This document shows, piece by piece, positions 30,200 to 38,769 of a stretch of 64,000 bases of DNA. Position numbers and translations under genes: made by a program. The stretch spans positions 3,224,001 through 3,288,000 of the forward strand of contig NW_008481808.1 in NCBI RefSeq assembly GCF_000365145.1, in the 5' to 3' direction. Under the pieces are notes generated by a model that saw only the letters and a list, made by a program, of their open reading frames with translations, was not told where the DNA came from and searched no databases. Source of the DNA: Cyphellophora europaea CBS 101466 (lineage: Eukaryota > Ascomycota > Eurotiomycetes > Chaetothyriales > Cyphellophoraceae). Within the stretch, counting starts at the first letter, position 1, and each line of letters starts with the position of its first letter.

Positions 30200-30445
30200 C
30201 TCTTCTTCATCTTCACTCTCTTCTTCATCTTCACCCTCTTCTTCATCTTCACCCTCTTCTTCATCTTCACCCTCTTCTTCATCTTCACCCTCTTCTTCAT
30301 CTTCACCCTCTTNNNNNNNNNNNNNNNNNNNNNNNNNCTCTTCTTCATCTTCACCCTCTTCTTCATCTTCACCCTCTTCTTCATCTTCACCCTCTTCTTC
30401 ATCTTCACCCTCTTCTTCATCTTCACCCTCTTCTTCATCTTCACC
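30200..30445. repeat. 18-bp minisatellite coding GEDEEE on the minus strand
   Basis: Six complete plus-strand units of CTCTTCTTCATCTTCACC before the gap (30200-30307) and six after it (30338-30445), with diverged copies on each side (for example AACTTCTTCGTCCTCACT). Because the unit is a multiple of three, copy changes keep the minus-strand frame. Units are nearly identical, which points to recent expansion or homogenisation. Confidence 0.93.
30313..30337. other. assembly gap of 25 N inside the minisatellite
   Basis: The run of N lies between perfect repeat units. Repeat phase demands a true missing length of 13 bases plus any multiple of 18, which 25 does not meet, so the N count is a placeholder. 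All allowed lengths leave the reading frame intact. Confidence 0.95.
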
Positions 30446-30649
30446 AACTTCTTCGTCCTCACTCTGGTGCTCGGCCTCGACTTGGTTGCTGTTCACTTCG
30501 ATCGCCTGCCCTTCACGCGCTCTCAGACCGTCGGCCTGCAGAGCCTTCACGTAATCGTCACACAGTCCCATCCTTGCGAGTTGACTGGCCCACATGCTCG
30601 TGTCTCCTGCATCTCTGGCAGCGTTCCGATTCGTCAGACGTCGCCATTC

Positions 30650-31741
30650 TTATATCTGCGTCTCGAAGATCGCGTCCTCGATCTCTTCCTTGGGCGCGAT
30701 ATCACTCTCGACCTGCTGCATGTGCTTGATGAAGTGTTGCTTTTTGCCAACATGTACGAATTGACAGCGGCCACCGTCAGTTTGATGATTCTCAACCAGG
30801 TACAGCAATTCTTCGACCATACAACCCTCCATCACGATGTTTCTGACGCCCGGTAGCTCTCTTCCCAATCCTGCTGCGCTCTCGTATGGCGGCAGGTATG
30901 GACCCAGCATTCTCTTAAGATGCACGTTCGGCTTTGCCTGCCAAGGAGCTTCGACAATGTCGCGACCGTAGTCGTCATGGAAAGTCTGTCTATCGGACAC
31001 AAAAGCATCTTCAAACAATTCATCGTTTCCTCGTCCATACAACATCTCCTTTCGGTAAAGAGTCTTGGCCGATTTGTTCCGGGGAACATCGATGTGCAAG
31101 CGGAGAGTTGGCCAGTCAGTCCGAAGGTCGTTGCACGGGAGATGGCGGGTGAGGTCGAGGACGGCGACCAGAAACTGCAGGAGCAGTCCCGGAAAGGTCA
31201 GTGTGAGGTGCTGCAGCCAGGGGAGTGCTGGATCAAGATGCCACAATTGAGGGGACTTTGTAATGTTTAGTATGTCAAATTGATACTGCATAGCCATGAC
31301 TCTGATGAGGCTGCTGGCGGGTTGCGAGCGTTGCAACGCAGGCAAGTTTTGCAGTGTCAACCAGTAAAAATCGAAGGTGTTGTGGGTGTAGAAATAGGTC
31401 ATGGCTTCGGCATGGAAAAAGCGGCAGGTTTGCGCGAAGACCCAGATCCCAAGGGCGGCAGTCGTCTGCTGGGGCAGCTCGCCCTTCGAAGATAAGGTGA
31501 ATCTTGAGAACCTCGGTGCAAACAAGAGAGCAGAATAAGCAGAGTTGAGGCGAAACAGAGAACCTCGCTCTGAGATGACAAAGCACAAGGGCGGGTCAGC
31601 CATGAGGAGGTAGCCATAGATGCGCAGGCGCACTTCTGCGGGCAGCCAAAGCAGCTCGTTTGGCTCCACAGCACCGCGCTGCTGAGGAGAGAGCTCCATC
31701 ATATTGGTGGACAACATAACGTTGGCGGCAAGTTCTACCAT
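30650..31741 (-). CDS. F-box-like fungal protein
   Basis: A frame of 363 aa from ATG 31741 to TAA 30650-30652; ATGs at 31717 and 31702/31699 are alternatives, and the frame upstream of 31741 lacks an ATG. The start ELLWLPAEVRLRIYGYLLMA is the short F-box-like helix pair that opens many fungal orphan proteins (the L-P-x-E-x-R-x-x-I-Y pattern). The rest lacks a known domain but contains LTLTFPGLLLQFLVAVLDL and GVRNIVMEGCMVEELLYLV, which resemble the short helices of this group. By family the motif may bind Skp1, though most of these proteins are untested. The frame continues past the stop into an acidic repeat (see the neighbouring entry), so this gene may be truncated. Confidence 0.7.
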   Translation of the reverse strand: MVELAANVMLSTNMMELSPQQRGAVEPNELLWLPAEVRLRIYGYLLMADPPLCFVISERGSLFRLNSAYSALLFAPRFSRFTLSSKGELPQQTTAALGIWVFAQTCRFFHAEAMTYFYTHNTFDFYWLTLQNLPALQRSQPASSLIRVMAMQYQFDILNITKSPQLWHLDPALPWLQHLTLTFPGLLLQFLVAVLDLTRHLPCNDLRTDWPTLRLHIDVPRNKSAKTLYRKEMLYGRGNDELFEDAFVSDRQTFHDDYGRDIVEAPWQAKPNVHLKRMLGPYLPPYESAAGLGRELPGVRNIVMEGCMVEELLYLVENHQTDGGRCQFVHVGKKQHFIKHMQQVESDIAPKEEIEDAIFETQI

Positions 31742-32588
31742 AAGGCAATGTGATGAAAGAATAGCGCTGTTAGGTAGCCATGAATTAGGTGTAACAAGCA
31801 ACAAATAAAAAAAATAGTGTTCAACAATTTCAGCGTTGTCGCTTGTGCGCAGCCGAGTTGAAGTGAATACAGATATCCTCGCGCCTATCTTGCGCCCGCC
31901 TTGAGTTCACAGCAGTGTCACTCTTACCTTACTTCAACGGCGCAGCCAAGGCAACCAGGCAGCCCCTGAGACTGCCAGCCTGATCCAAGCTTGGCGAAAT
32001 CCGGCCTGGTCCGTCCCTATGCTCATCGCCTGCATGATACCTAGCCTCGCAGTGCAATGAACCTAGCGATAACCCATTCTTTCGAGCTGTAGATCATACA
32101 GGCAATATATCCACTAATCATGGACGAGAAAAGGCAAGACTGATACCAGCCAAGCCTGTTGTGTCAAGATGGGGCACGCCCTTGCTTGAATCCTCCACTA
32201 GCCCCATTCCCGGCGGAACTGAAACGTTACATCACTTGTTAACGTCGATCTCGGAAGGGATGAGTATCCGCGTACCTACCGAAAACGCCTAAGCAGTACA
32301 TTGTTCGAGCGCCGATCAAGTTTTATCTTTCCTACGCGTTAGAATGCAACATCCCTTCGCATACCAGGCAGTACTGTAATACTGGCTGTAGAAACGTATT
32401 TGAGGCGACCATCGCAACTGTGGTAGTAGGTAGAAGCATCAGTTTCTCTTTCCAACATTCGTTACTCGTTTGATTCTTGAGCTGCGCTTTCAGCTTCCGA
32501 CCCCAGACAGTCTTTACTACAGCACACTCCTTCAGAAACACACGCCCCCAGCACATTACATTCAACACATAGCGTTCCAACAGCAGAG
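31742..32588. other. divergent intergenic region
   Basis: About 850 bp between the F-box-like gene (-) and the secreted Ser/Thr-rich gene (+). No supported gene or RNA. Confidence 0.5.
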
Positions 32589-33536
32589 ATGAAGCTCTTT
32601 TGTGTCATTCTTCTCTGCTTGACCGCTGCCGCCAGTGCCCTCGGTCACGGAGGCAGGTTCAATGGCGGTCGTCCAGGTAGACCATGGGGTCATCGAGGCC
32701 ACAGGAACCAAGGCCCCGGCGGTTGGCGGCCCGGCAATGGTGGTTTTCGCGGTCCTTGGAATGGTGGTGGTTGGGGTCACTGGCCCGACAACTGCGGTGA
32801 TGGTCGATACCAGAAGCCATGTCCCGTTGAATCCAGCTCCATCTCCTCGGCTCAACAGTCCTACGACCCTACTCTATACACGACGACTTCGACGACTACC
32901 ATGAGCACCACCAACAATGCCACTACTACTTCAGCTCTGCCATCCACAGACCTGTCGATAAATCCGACATTGATTAACCCAACAACGACCCCAACGGCAA
33001 CTGCTCCTCGAAACGGAACAGTCACGTCGCTCCCAACGTCACTCTTCAACTCGACTACTACGTCTATCAGCAACGCTACAGAAACGACTAGCATCCCAAG
33101 CTCAACTGCTCTTCGAAACGGCACATTCACGTCGCTCCCAACGTCATTCTTGAACTCGACTACTATGTCTACCAGCAACGCTACGGAAACGACCAGCGTC
33201 TCAAGCTCAACTGCGACAGCGGACAACTCTACTTCGAGCTTGTCCGAGGCTTCTTCAGCTTCTGCATCGTCTTTGGACGACGCGACAGCCACCCCCACTT
33301 CATCTAACGACAGCAGTAGCGGAGCGGCGCGCATAGCTACCACGGAGTCTTCCACATCAACAAGCCCGTCAACTACAGACCAGTCAAGCTCAGAGCAGAC
33401 TAGCGATACAAGCTCGACGGCTGAGTCAAGCTCGACAACTGAATCCACCGAGACCCCAACTACCTCAACCGAGCTCATAACCTCTACAGTCGACGATTCC
33501 AGCAGCAGCGCGACCAGTACGACTACTATCGCCTAG
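32589..33536 (+). CDS. secreted Ser/Thr-rich protein with Gly/His-rich head
   Basis: A single exon of 315 aa. The signal peptide MKLFCVILLCLTAAASALG is clear. The mature head (residues 20-75) is made of Gly, Arg, His, Trp and Asn (RPGRPWGHRGHRNQGPGGWR) and could bind metal or polysaccharide. Two Cys pairs near residues 68-78 (NCGDGRYQKPC) may close a small loop. The remainder is Ser/Thr-rich with many N-glycosylation sites (NAT, NGT, NST), as in wall-linked mucin-like proteins. No hydrophobic GPI tail is present: the end ATSTTTIA is polar. Two tandem 35-residue repeats start with RNGT near residues 141 and 176. I infer a cell-surface or matrix role, not an activity. Confidence 0.75.
   Translation: MKLFCVILLCLTAAASALGHGGRFNGGRPGRPWGHRGHRNQGPGGWRPGNGGFRGPWNGGGWGHWPDNCGDGRYQKPCPVESSSISSAQQSYDPTLYTTTSTTTMSTTNNATTTSALPSTDLSINPTLINPTTTPTATAPRNGTVTSLPTSLFNSTTTSISNATETTSIPSSTALRNGTFTSLPTSFLNSTTMSTSNATETTSVSSSTATADNSTSSLSEASSASASSLDDATATPTSSNDSSSGAARIATTESSTSTSPSTTDQSSSEQTSDTSSTAESSSTTESTETPTTSTELITSTVDDSSSSATSTTTIA
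33009..33218 (+). repeat. two tandem 105-bp coding repeats
   Basis: The unit codes RNGT-x-TSLPTS, then FNST or LNST, then SNATETTS. The two copies differ at several codons (for example ACTCTTC against ATTCTTG), so the duplication is not fresh. It lies inside the secreted Ser/Thr-rich gene and keeps its frame. Confidence 0.85.
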
Positions 33537-34310
33537 GATTGAGTAGGGGGAACCACGTCCTTCCGTGAGGAATTAGCAAGCCTGATGTTTTCAATCCATT
33601 TCCCATTTCTGCGTTAGCCATAGTGGCTAGCGTTTTCTGTGCACAGGACCATGTGTATTTTTCTTTGGGAGCAATGTGGGGGGGGCGGCGCTAGGACTTC
33701 TTACTACAGAATCAGCCGAGAAGGGTTCGAAATCTAGGGCCGCTGGCATTTCGGGCAGCACAGGTTTCTTTGCGCGTTGCATCTTAGTGTTTTGGACAGA
33801 CTGGATTGGATTAAATTTGAATGACCTTTGCGATGTTCGTAAGTGTTCGAACGCGAAGCACATAGAGATTGAGCAACACCCTAGAATCTTCTCGGATCGA
33901 GGGATGTCTGCTCTTCAACTCGGCGCAATTAGATCGGAACATGGCTTTCATGGGACGGAATACCCACCGTGCAAGACCCCACCAGGGGCTGAAAATCACG
34001 ATGCTTTCTCCTTTCCTATCCTTGATCTATACCCGGGTGTCTGGCACGGTTATCCCTCTTCGTCTTGGGCCGTGAGACCGGTGCACGATATACCTCTAGA
34101 GAGCGTCTCACATCGTGAGGCTGAGGCGCAGAAACGTTGGTGATGGCAGTTTTTTTATTGCATACTATAGTATTGGGCACGCTACTGTGCTCTCGAGCGA
34201 GGGCTGCCCCGTCTCCACACACACACCACAATGAGTTTAACATGAATGTCCCAATCGCCACGATCCACCCGATCATCCAGAACCACGCACCGGATGGCGA
34301 AGCCACTCAT
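33537..34310. other. intergenic, convergent
   Basis: About 770 bp between the secreted gene (+) and the CHRD gene (-). Frames here overlap and lack domains. A short G-run (GGGGGGGCGGCG) lies near 33678. Confidence 0.5.
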
Positions 34311-35086
34311 CTAGTTCAAGCACACAACCGAAACCGGCGGACCAACCGAAATGACCTGCACAGTGCACGCCCCATCCACACCCTGCGCGCCATGCACCGC
34401 CGCGCTCGGCACACCGCCCATCACGCCATTCGCCTGCAGCTGCGCACGCACCACGCCTGGAACCGACACGACGGTATGCGAATCCGTGAAGAAGCCCTCC
34501 GGATTAGCTTCGATCTGCGCCAAGGTGAAGCCGGCGCCGGTATCCTCGCCATTATCGCCCTCGACGCCCGTCGTGAAGGGCCCCTGGATACAGCCCTGGC
34601 TCCGTTTCACGACTTCGGGCCCCGAATCCGCGGGCTCGGGGTTCGGGAAGGCGATGCGGGGCGGGCCGGCGGCGCCGGCGGCCGCTTCGTGGATGTGTGT
34701 GGCTGTCACGGCGGGGGAGTCGTAGGGGCCGGTCACGCCGAGGAGGGTGATGTTCTGTGTGGCCCAAGGTTAGCGGCTGAGGTTCAAACGAGTGGCGACC
34801 TTCTGGGATTAGTCGAAGATTGTGAGGCACTTACGTAGCAAATAATGTCTAGCTCGCTGTTGATGCCGTAGTTGTAGAAGCCCATGGCGCCGGCTTCGCC
34901 TGGAGCGGGGGCGCTGTCCATGTCGACGACCTGGTCTGGTGTTGCCATCATGTTGAATGTCGAGGTGAAGCTGAAGGGACCGAGGCCGCCGTCGTGTGGA
35001 GCTATGGCTGCTGGTTGGTGCGTGACGGGCACAGGGGTCGCTGCGGCGAGTCCGAGAAGGCCCGAGACGATGCTTCGAGATTTCAT
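34311..35086 (-). CDS. secreted CHRD-domain protein
   Basis: Two exons, 34835-35086 and 34311-34754, give 231 aa. A signal peptide (MKSRSIVSGLLGLAAATPVP) precedes the CHRD-like fold: FSFTSTFNMMATPDQVVD, an inner Gly-rich turn (GEAGAMGFYNYGINSELDII), TATHIHEAAAGAAGPPRIAF with the typical HIH-EA-AG box, and VVSVPGVVRAQLQANG near the end. The domain takes its name from chordin, and in microbes and fungi it is found in secreted proteins of unknown role. The exon join is in phase 0 between CY and NIT. Three Cys residues in the mature part may pair. A Pro/Glu insert separates the last two strands (PEPADSGPEVVKRSQG). Confidence 0.83.
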
Positions 35087-35936
35087 TTTTTGGCCTAATA
35101 TCTTTTCAATTGATCTTCGCTGGTCCTGCTGGTCGGAAGAATGTGCGTCAGCAACGAATGGAGGCAGAAATAAGGATCAGCCCGGCTGATTACAGGAATA
35201 GAAGAGAGAAAATGAAAGGCGGCCACGTCAACACGGCAAGTATTATTACTGAAGTCAAGAATGAAGAAAGAGCAAGAGAGAACGTATCGTGCAGAAAGCA
35301 GTATTCAGGTAGAACTTGACCGTTGATAAAACCCCAGACTCCCAAGATTTGCCTTCGGCGAAGCTGCAATCCGAGTGCAGTATCGCGCTCCCGAGACAGC
35401 TTGGAGAAACATCTTTCATAGCCGCGATGTTTCATACTTGGTAGATACTCCACCTTCTCTCTGAAGAACATGAGTTTGGACAGCATGGTGGTCGGAGCGG
35501 AGCTACCGGAAAGGGGCGGACCGAGGAGAAGCGGACAGGGCAAAACGCCTTGGTTACTTGGCAGGCAGACGTGCGTCGTGCATTTGGAAGATGTATTTGT
35601 ATATCATCCGTAGCGAGACACGAGTGCTGCTGACGGGGCGGAGAGACGAGCCGATCAGGCATTGATACAGGCTTACACTGATAATAGGTGCCGTACGTCA
35701 ATCGAACGCATTCATCCTGTATACTCCGCACTTTGCTCTTCGAGAGCCCATGGAAAAGGTACTAGTACTGGATTACTTCTGCCAGGAACTGACGGTGGCA
35801 ACTTTGCGGTCTCGGAGAGAACGATTCGAGATAGACTTGCATTGCTATCATGGATGATGTCTACCTTGATCCCACAGTCCCACTTGTGACATCTCAGAAT
35901 CGGCCGTCTCGGGTTATGGCTCACATAGTGCATCCC
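35087..35936. other. intergenic between two minus-strand genes
   Basis: About 850 bp with no supported gene. Short frames on both strands (35190-35543 and 35432-35731) have no domain. Confidence 0.45.
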
Positions 35937-36848
35937 TCACAAGCAACCCTTGACAACCTCTTTGACCTGCTCTTCGGTCATGACTGGCAACCCCAACACC
36001 TTATTGTCCAGCTTATCCGCATAATCCGGGCTGTGCTCCTCACTGAAGATGATCCGCATCAGCTGATTGACGATCGCGACCTGCATATTCGGCTGCGGCC
36101 GCTTCCACTCCTCCAAGCCCGCGCGGTACGCCTCCGCGGTACTCCCCTGCTTAGTAGTCCACTTCTTCCCGTCCAGCTCCTCAAGGATGCCCAAAAGCTG
36201 CTTCTGCGTGACCGTGGTGTCCGCAATCCTGACCGTGCGGTTCTTCGTCGCCTCTAAGTTCTTGAAGATCGCCGCGACGGCTTTTCCCACAGACGCGAGC
36301 GTCGTCGTCGTCACTCTGGTCTCCCCACCATCCCACAGCGTCATCTCACGCGTCTTGAGGTCGCCGAACAGGCCCACCTTCAAGCACCAGTCCAGGAACG
36401 GGCCGCAGCACACGGACGTGTAGCTGAACCCCGGCTGCTCCTTTGCTTTCAGCTCCAGGTAGTCACGCACCTCGACCTTGGGCTGATTGAATGGCACCGC
36501 CGCACTGACCGCCACAGTGAGATCGGAGCCGAACTCGCTGGGCAGGAAGCGCTGCACACCGGCGGCGACGGCGGCATCGACGATTTTCTTTTGCGACAGC
36601 AGCGCGTGGCCGGCGACGTTGGATACGACGCCTTCGATGCCTTGTAGCGCAGCGGTGAGGCTGTTCAGGTCGTCGAAGTCAACTTTGGTGATTTTCTGCC
36701 GGGGGTGGGTGGGGAGAGAGTCTGTGGAGGTGCTGCCTTGGCGAGAGAGGATGGTGACTTCGTAGCTGCCGTCGTTCAGAAGCGCCTGGAGGATGGGGTG
36801 GCCGATGTTGCCTGTGGCGCCGATGAGGGCGATTTTGGTGATGGACAT
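35937..36848 (-). CDS. NmrA-like / isoflavone-reductase-like NAD(P)-binding protein
   Basis: A single exon of 303 aa. The start MSITKIALIGATGNIGHPIL carries the G-x-x-G-x-x-G dinucleotide motif. SRQGSTSTDSLPTHPRQKI, then VVSNVAGHALLSQKKIVDAA and VQRFLPSEFGSD follow: PSEFG is the hallmark of the isoflavone reductase/PCBER branch of atypical SDRs. The usual catalytic Lys position cannot be fixed by eye. Fungal members serve either as reductases on aromatic or quinone-type compounds or as redox-sensing regulators. The gene is alone, between a CHRD gene and a DNA glycosylase, so context gives no substrate. Confidence 0.87.
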   Translation of the reverse strand: MSITKIALIGATGNIGHPILQALLNDGSYEVTILSRQGSTSTDSLPTHPRQKITKVDFDDLNSLTAALQGIEGVVSNVAGHALLSQKKIVDAAVAAGVQRFLPSEFGSDLTVAVSAAVPFNQPKVEVRDYLELKAKEQPGFSYTSVCCGPFLDWCLKVGLFGDLKTREMTLWDGGETRVTTTTLASVGKAVAAIFKNLEATKNRTVRIADTTVTQKQLLGILEELDGKKWTTKQGSTAEAYRAGLEEWKRPQPNMQVAIVNQLMRIIFSEEHSPDYADKLDNKVLGLPVMTEEQVKEVVKGCL

Positions 36849-36976
36849 GGTGGGCGAGAGGGGTGTGGTATGTTACTGTGAAATGGAAGAGAGATGTCGG
36901 CTGTGCAGGAGATAGGATTGCCGGAATTTCGTGTTGTTGCCGGTTGAGTCTGTGGGAATCCCATCCCGAGCAGCAA

Positions 36977-36995
36977 GCTCTTATAGCTTTATATC
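36977..36995 (-). promoter_or_regulatory. AT-rich TATA-like elements of the NmrA-like gene
   Basis: Two TATA-like runs on the minus strand, GATATAAAG and CTATAAGAG, lie 130-145 bp upstream of the ATG at 36848. Either could serve as the TATA box. Confidence 0.4.
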
Positions 36996-37584
36996 CTGAC
37001 CTCCCTCATCGCGGCCTACCCATCTCCTGATTGACTTTATCTCTCCCGTAGTCGGCATCGAGTCCAACCGCGTGGCATTGCTAATCGTGCCATTGCCCCA
37101 TCGAGAACGCGTCGTTGAGCCAAGATCCTGACAAGGCTTACCAAATCACCACGTGGAGTTTAGGCTGCTGGCTTAACGCTGTCCAAAGGGCAAGCTGTTG
37201 GATGGCGTACTGATTGAAACGCTGCTTGGAAAGTCGCCGGGGGTGGGTGAAGGTCCGGCTCAACATCTAGCCGGCTCCGCTGTTTGCATCGGAGACAATT
37301 TTCGGGCAGGTTCCGCCGTGTGGTGGCATCTTCAGACTACAGCTGACATAGCATAGCGACTCGTTGCATGTCCTACTTGATGTCGCACTACACATGGGAA
37401 ACAATTCTGCTCTTAGGCTATCCATATATCCATGTCTTGGCGCTAGACATGCTAAAGAGGCCACCATGAGGATTTGAAGTGCGCCTGTCCGTGTTGCAAC
37501 AATTACACCTGGCCGTTGAGACGTTTGCGTGCTAGTTTGCAGGGTCCAAGCAAGATGTTGATACAGAGAGAGGGTACAGAGGCG
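36996..37584. other. intergenic between two minus-strand genes
   Basis: No supported gene. It contains the 3' UTR of the DNA glycosylase and distal promoter of the NmrA-like gene. Confidence 0.45.
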
Positions 37585-38769
37585 CTATTCGTCCTCCTCT
37601 TTGACTACCTCTTGTTCTTCCTCCTTCACTCCCTCACCAGCTTCTCCCTCAAGCTTCCCTTTCCGAAACGCTTTTCTCAACTCGCACTTGCCAACGCTCT
37701 TGCCTCCAGCTCGACATTCCTCGCATTTCTTCCCATGACCAACCAGCAAGATATGTAACCCGTACTTGTCTTCGTCGGGAATCATGACATTGAGGTGAGC
37801 ATAGGTCTCCTCACGGCTAGAGCTCTTGGGCCGCCAGCCCAACAGGCCTGTAATCCGATGGACGTGTGTGTCGACGGCAAAGTCCTCCCGTTGCAGACAG
37901 AAAAGCAGGACGCAACTGGCAGTCTTGGGCCCAACGCCTTGGAATGACAGCAACTCCGCCATGGCGTCTTCGGTGCTCGCTTCATGTAGGTGATCCAAGC
38001 TATAGGTCCCGTACTTGTCGTGCACCTGCTGTAGAATGGAAATGATCACCTTGGACTTGACAACGGAAAGGCCGCCGGATTTGATGGCCTCCTGCAGCTT
38101 TGCTTGCCCACCGTTCACAATCTTTTGCCACTCATCACTGCCGCCGTAGACCTGATCCATACTCCTTTTGGCACGGGTGGAATTGGTGTCACTGGTGTTC
38201 TGGCTGAGTATTGTGCGGACTAAGGCGTCCAGGACCGACGGGCTGTCCCCACATCCTGCGCGGTCGCTCCGTGCCACAACTTTCTCCGGGCGAATCCTGG
38301 AACCATGAAGTTGCGATAGGATCTTGTGGGCGAGCTTGGCTTCAGCGTGCGTCGGATGTGGGAAGTTCGGGAAAGGGGAGGTCTTCGCGTATTGCAAGTG
38401 CGCTTTGAGCTTGCGGTCGCGCAGAGCTTCAGGCGTGGCCTTAACCTTCTTTGGCGATTTGGACTTTGTTATTGGCGTCGAAGGTTCTGGGTCTGACTTG
38501 GGTGAAGCGGCACTGGAAGAAGGTGAAGGCAGTTGCGCGGGCTCAGGCGAAGCTTCTTCAGTCTTTAGTTTCTTGGAAGAGCGTTTGTCTGCGGTGGCAG
38601 CGGCGCGCTTTCGCGTAGATGCTGTAGGCTTGCGAGGCGTGGTGTCTTCTTTCTTCACTTGTACGTCTGGCTCTTCCTTCTTTGCGCGGGTCGATGCTTG
38701 AGCTTTTGAGACGGGCTGCCGAGCAGCGGCGGCGGCGCGGGTGGTTCGGGCCATGGTGGCGCGGAGCAT
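37585..38769 (-). CDS. HhH-GPD DNA glycosylase (endonuclease III superfamily)
   Basis: A single exon of 394 aa. An ATG at 38754 (MARTTRAAAAARQ) is an alternative start. The first 120 residues are a Lys/Arg/Glu-rich, Ser/Pro-rich tail that should carry nuclear signals. The core has VLDALVRTILSQNTSDTNST, the helix-hairpin-helix LLSFQGVGPKTASCVLLF with the catalytic-type Lys, and the Asp loop DFAVDTHVHRITGLLGW. The C-terminal Cys residues (GHGKKCEECRAGGKSVGKC) are three at C-x2-C-x9-C spacing, not the four-Cys iron-sulphur pattern of Nth. The enzyme therefore likely acts in nuclear base excision repair with Lys-based lyase chemistry but lacks a normal cluster. It ends in a Glu/Lys-rich tail. Confidence 0.88.
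   Translation of the reverse strand: MLRATMARTTRAAAAARQPVSKAQASTRAKKEEPDVQVKKEDTTPRKPTASTRKRAAATADKRSSKKLKTEEASPEPAQLPSPSSSAASPKSDPEPSTPITKSKSPKKVKATPEALRDRKLKAHLQYAKTSPFPNFPHPTHAEAKLAHKILSQLHGSRIRPEKVVARSDRAGCGDSPSVLDALVRTILSQNTSDTNSTRAKRSMDQVYGGSDEWQKIVNGGQAKLQEAIKSGGLSVVKSKVIISILQQVHDKYGTYSLDHLHEASTEDAMAELLSFQGVGPKTASCVLLFCLQREDFAVDTHVHRITGLLGWRPKSSSREETYAHLNVMIPDEDKYGLHILLVGHGKKCEECRAGGKSVGKCELRKAFRKGKLEGEAGEGVKEEEQEVVKEEDE

Larger units (their letters stand above)
30158..30649 (-). pseudogene. in-frame acidic extension beyond the stop of the F-box-like gene
   Basis: After the TAA at 30650-30652 the same frame stays open for about 163 more codons to a TAG at 30158-30160. It starts EWRRLTNRNAARDAGDTSMW, continues ASQLARMGLCDDYVKALQAD with coding-like composition, then runs into repeats of GEDEEE and ends SEDKNGDESTLEE. 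A protein frame that continues so well past one stop suggests a single longer ancestral gene. Three readings fit: a recent nonsense change, readthrough of TAA, or removal of a 57-nt intron (30649-30705, GTGATA to TAAG) that would delete the stop and keep frame. The donor is weak and no branch site is clear. An ATG at 30595 could also start a separate small acidic protein. Confidence 0.45.

Noticed and set aside
13998..30652. Repeat-induced point mutation as cause of the stops
   Set aside because: There is no local drop in GC or TpA excess around the stops and the loci are single-copy in this window; isolated changes do not look like RIP.
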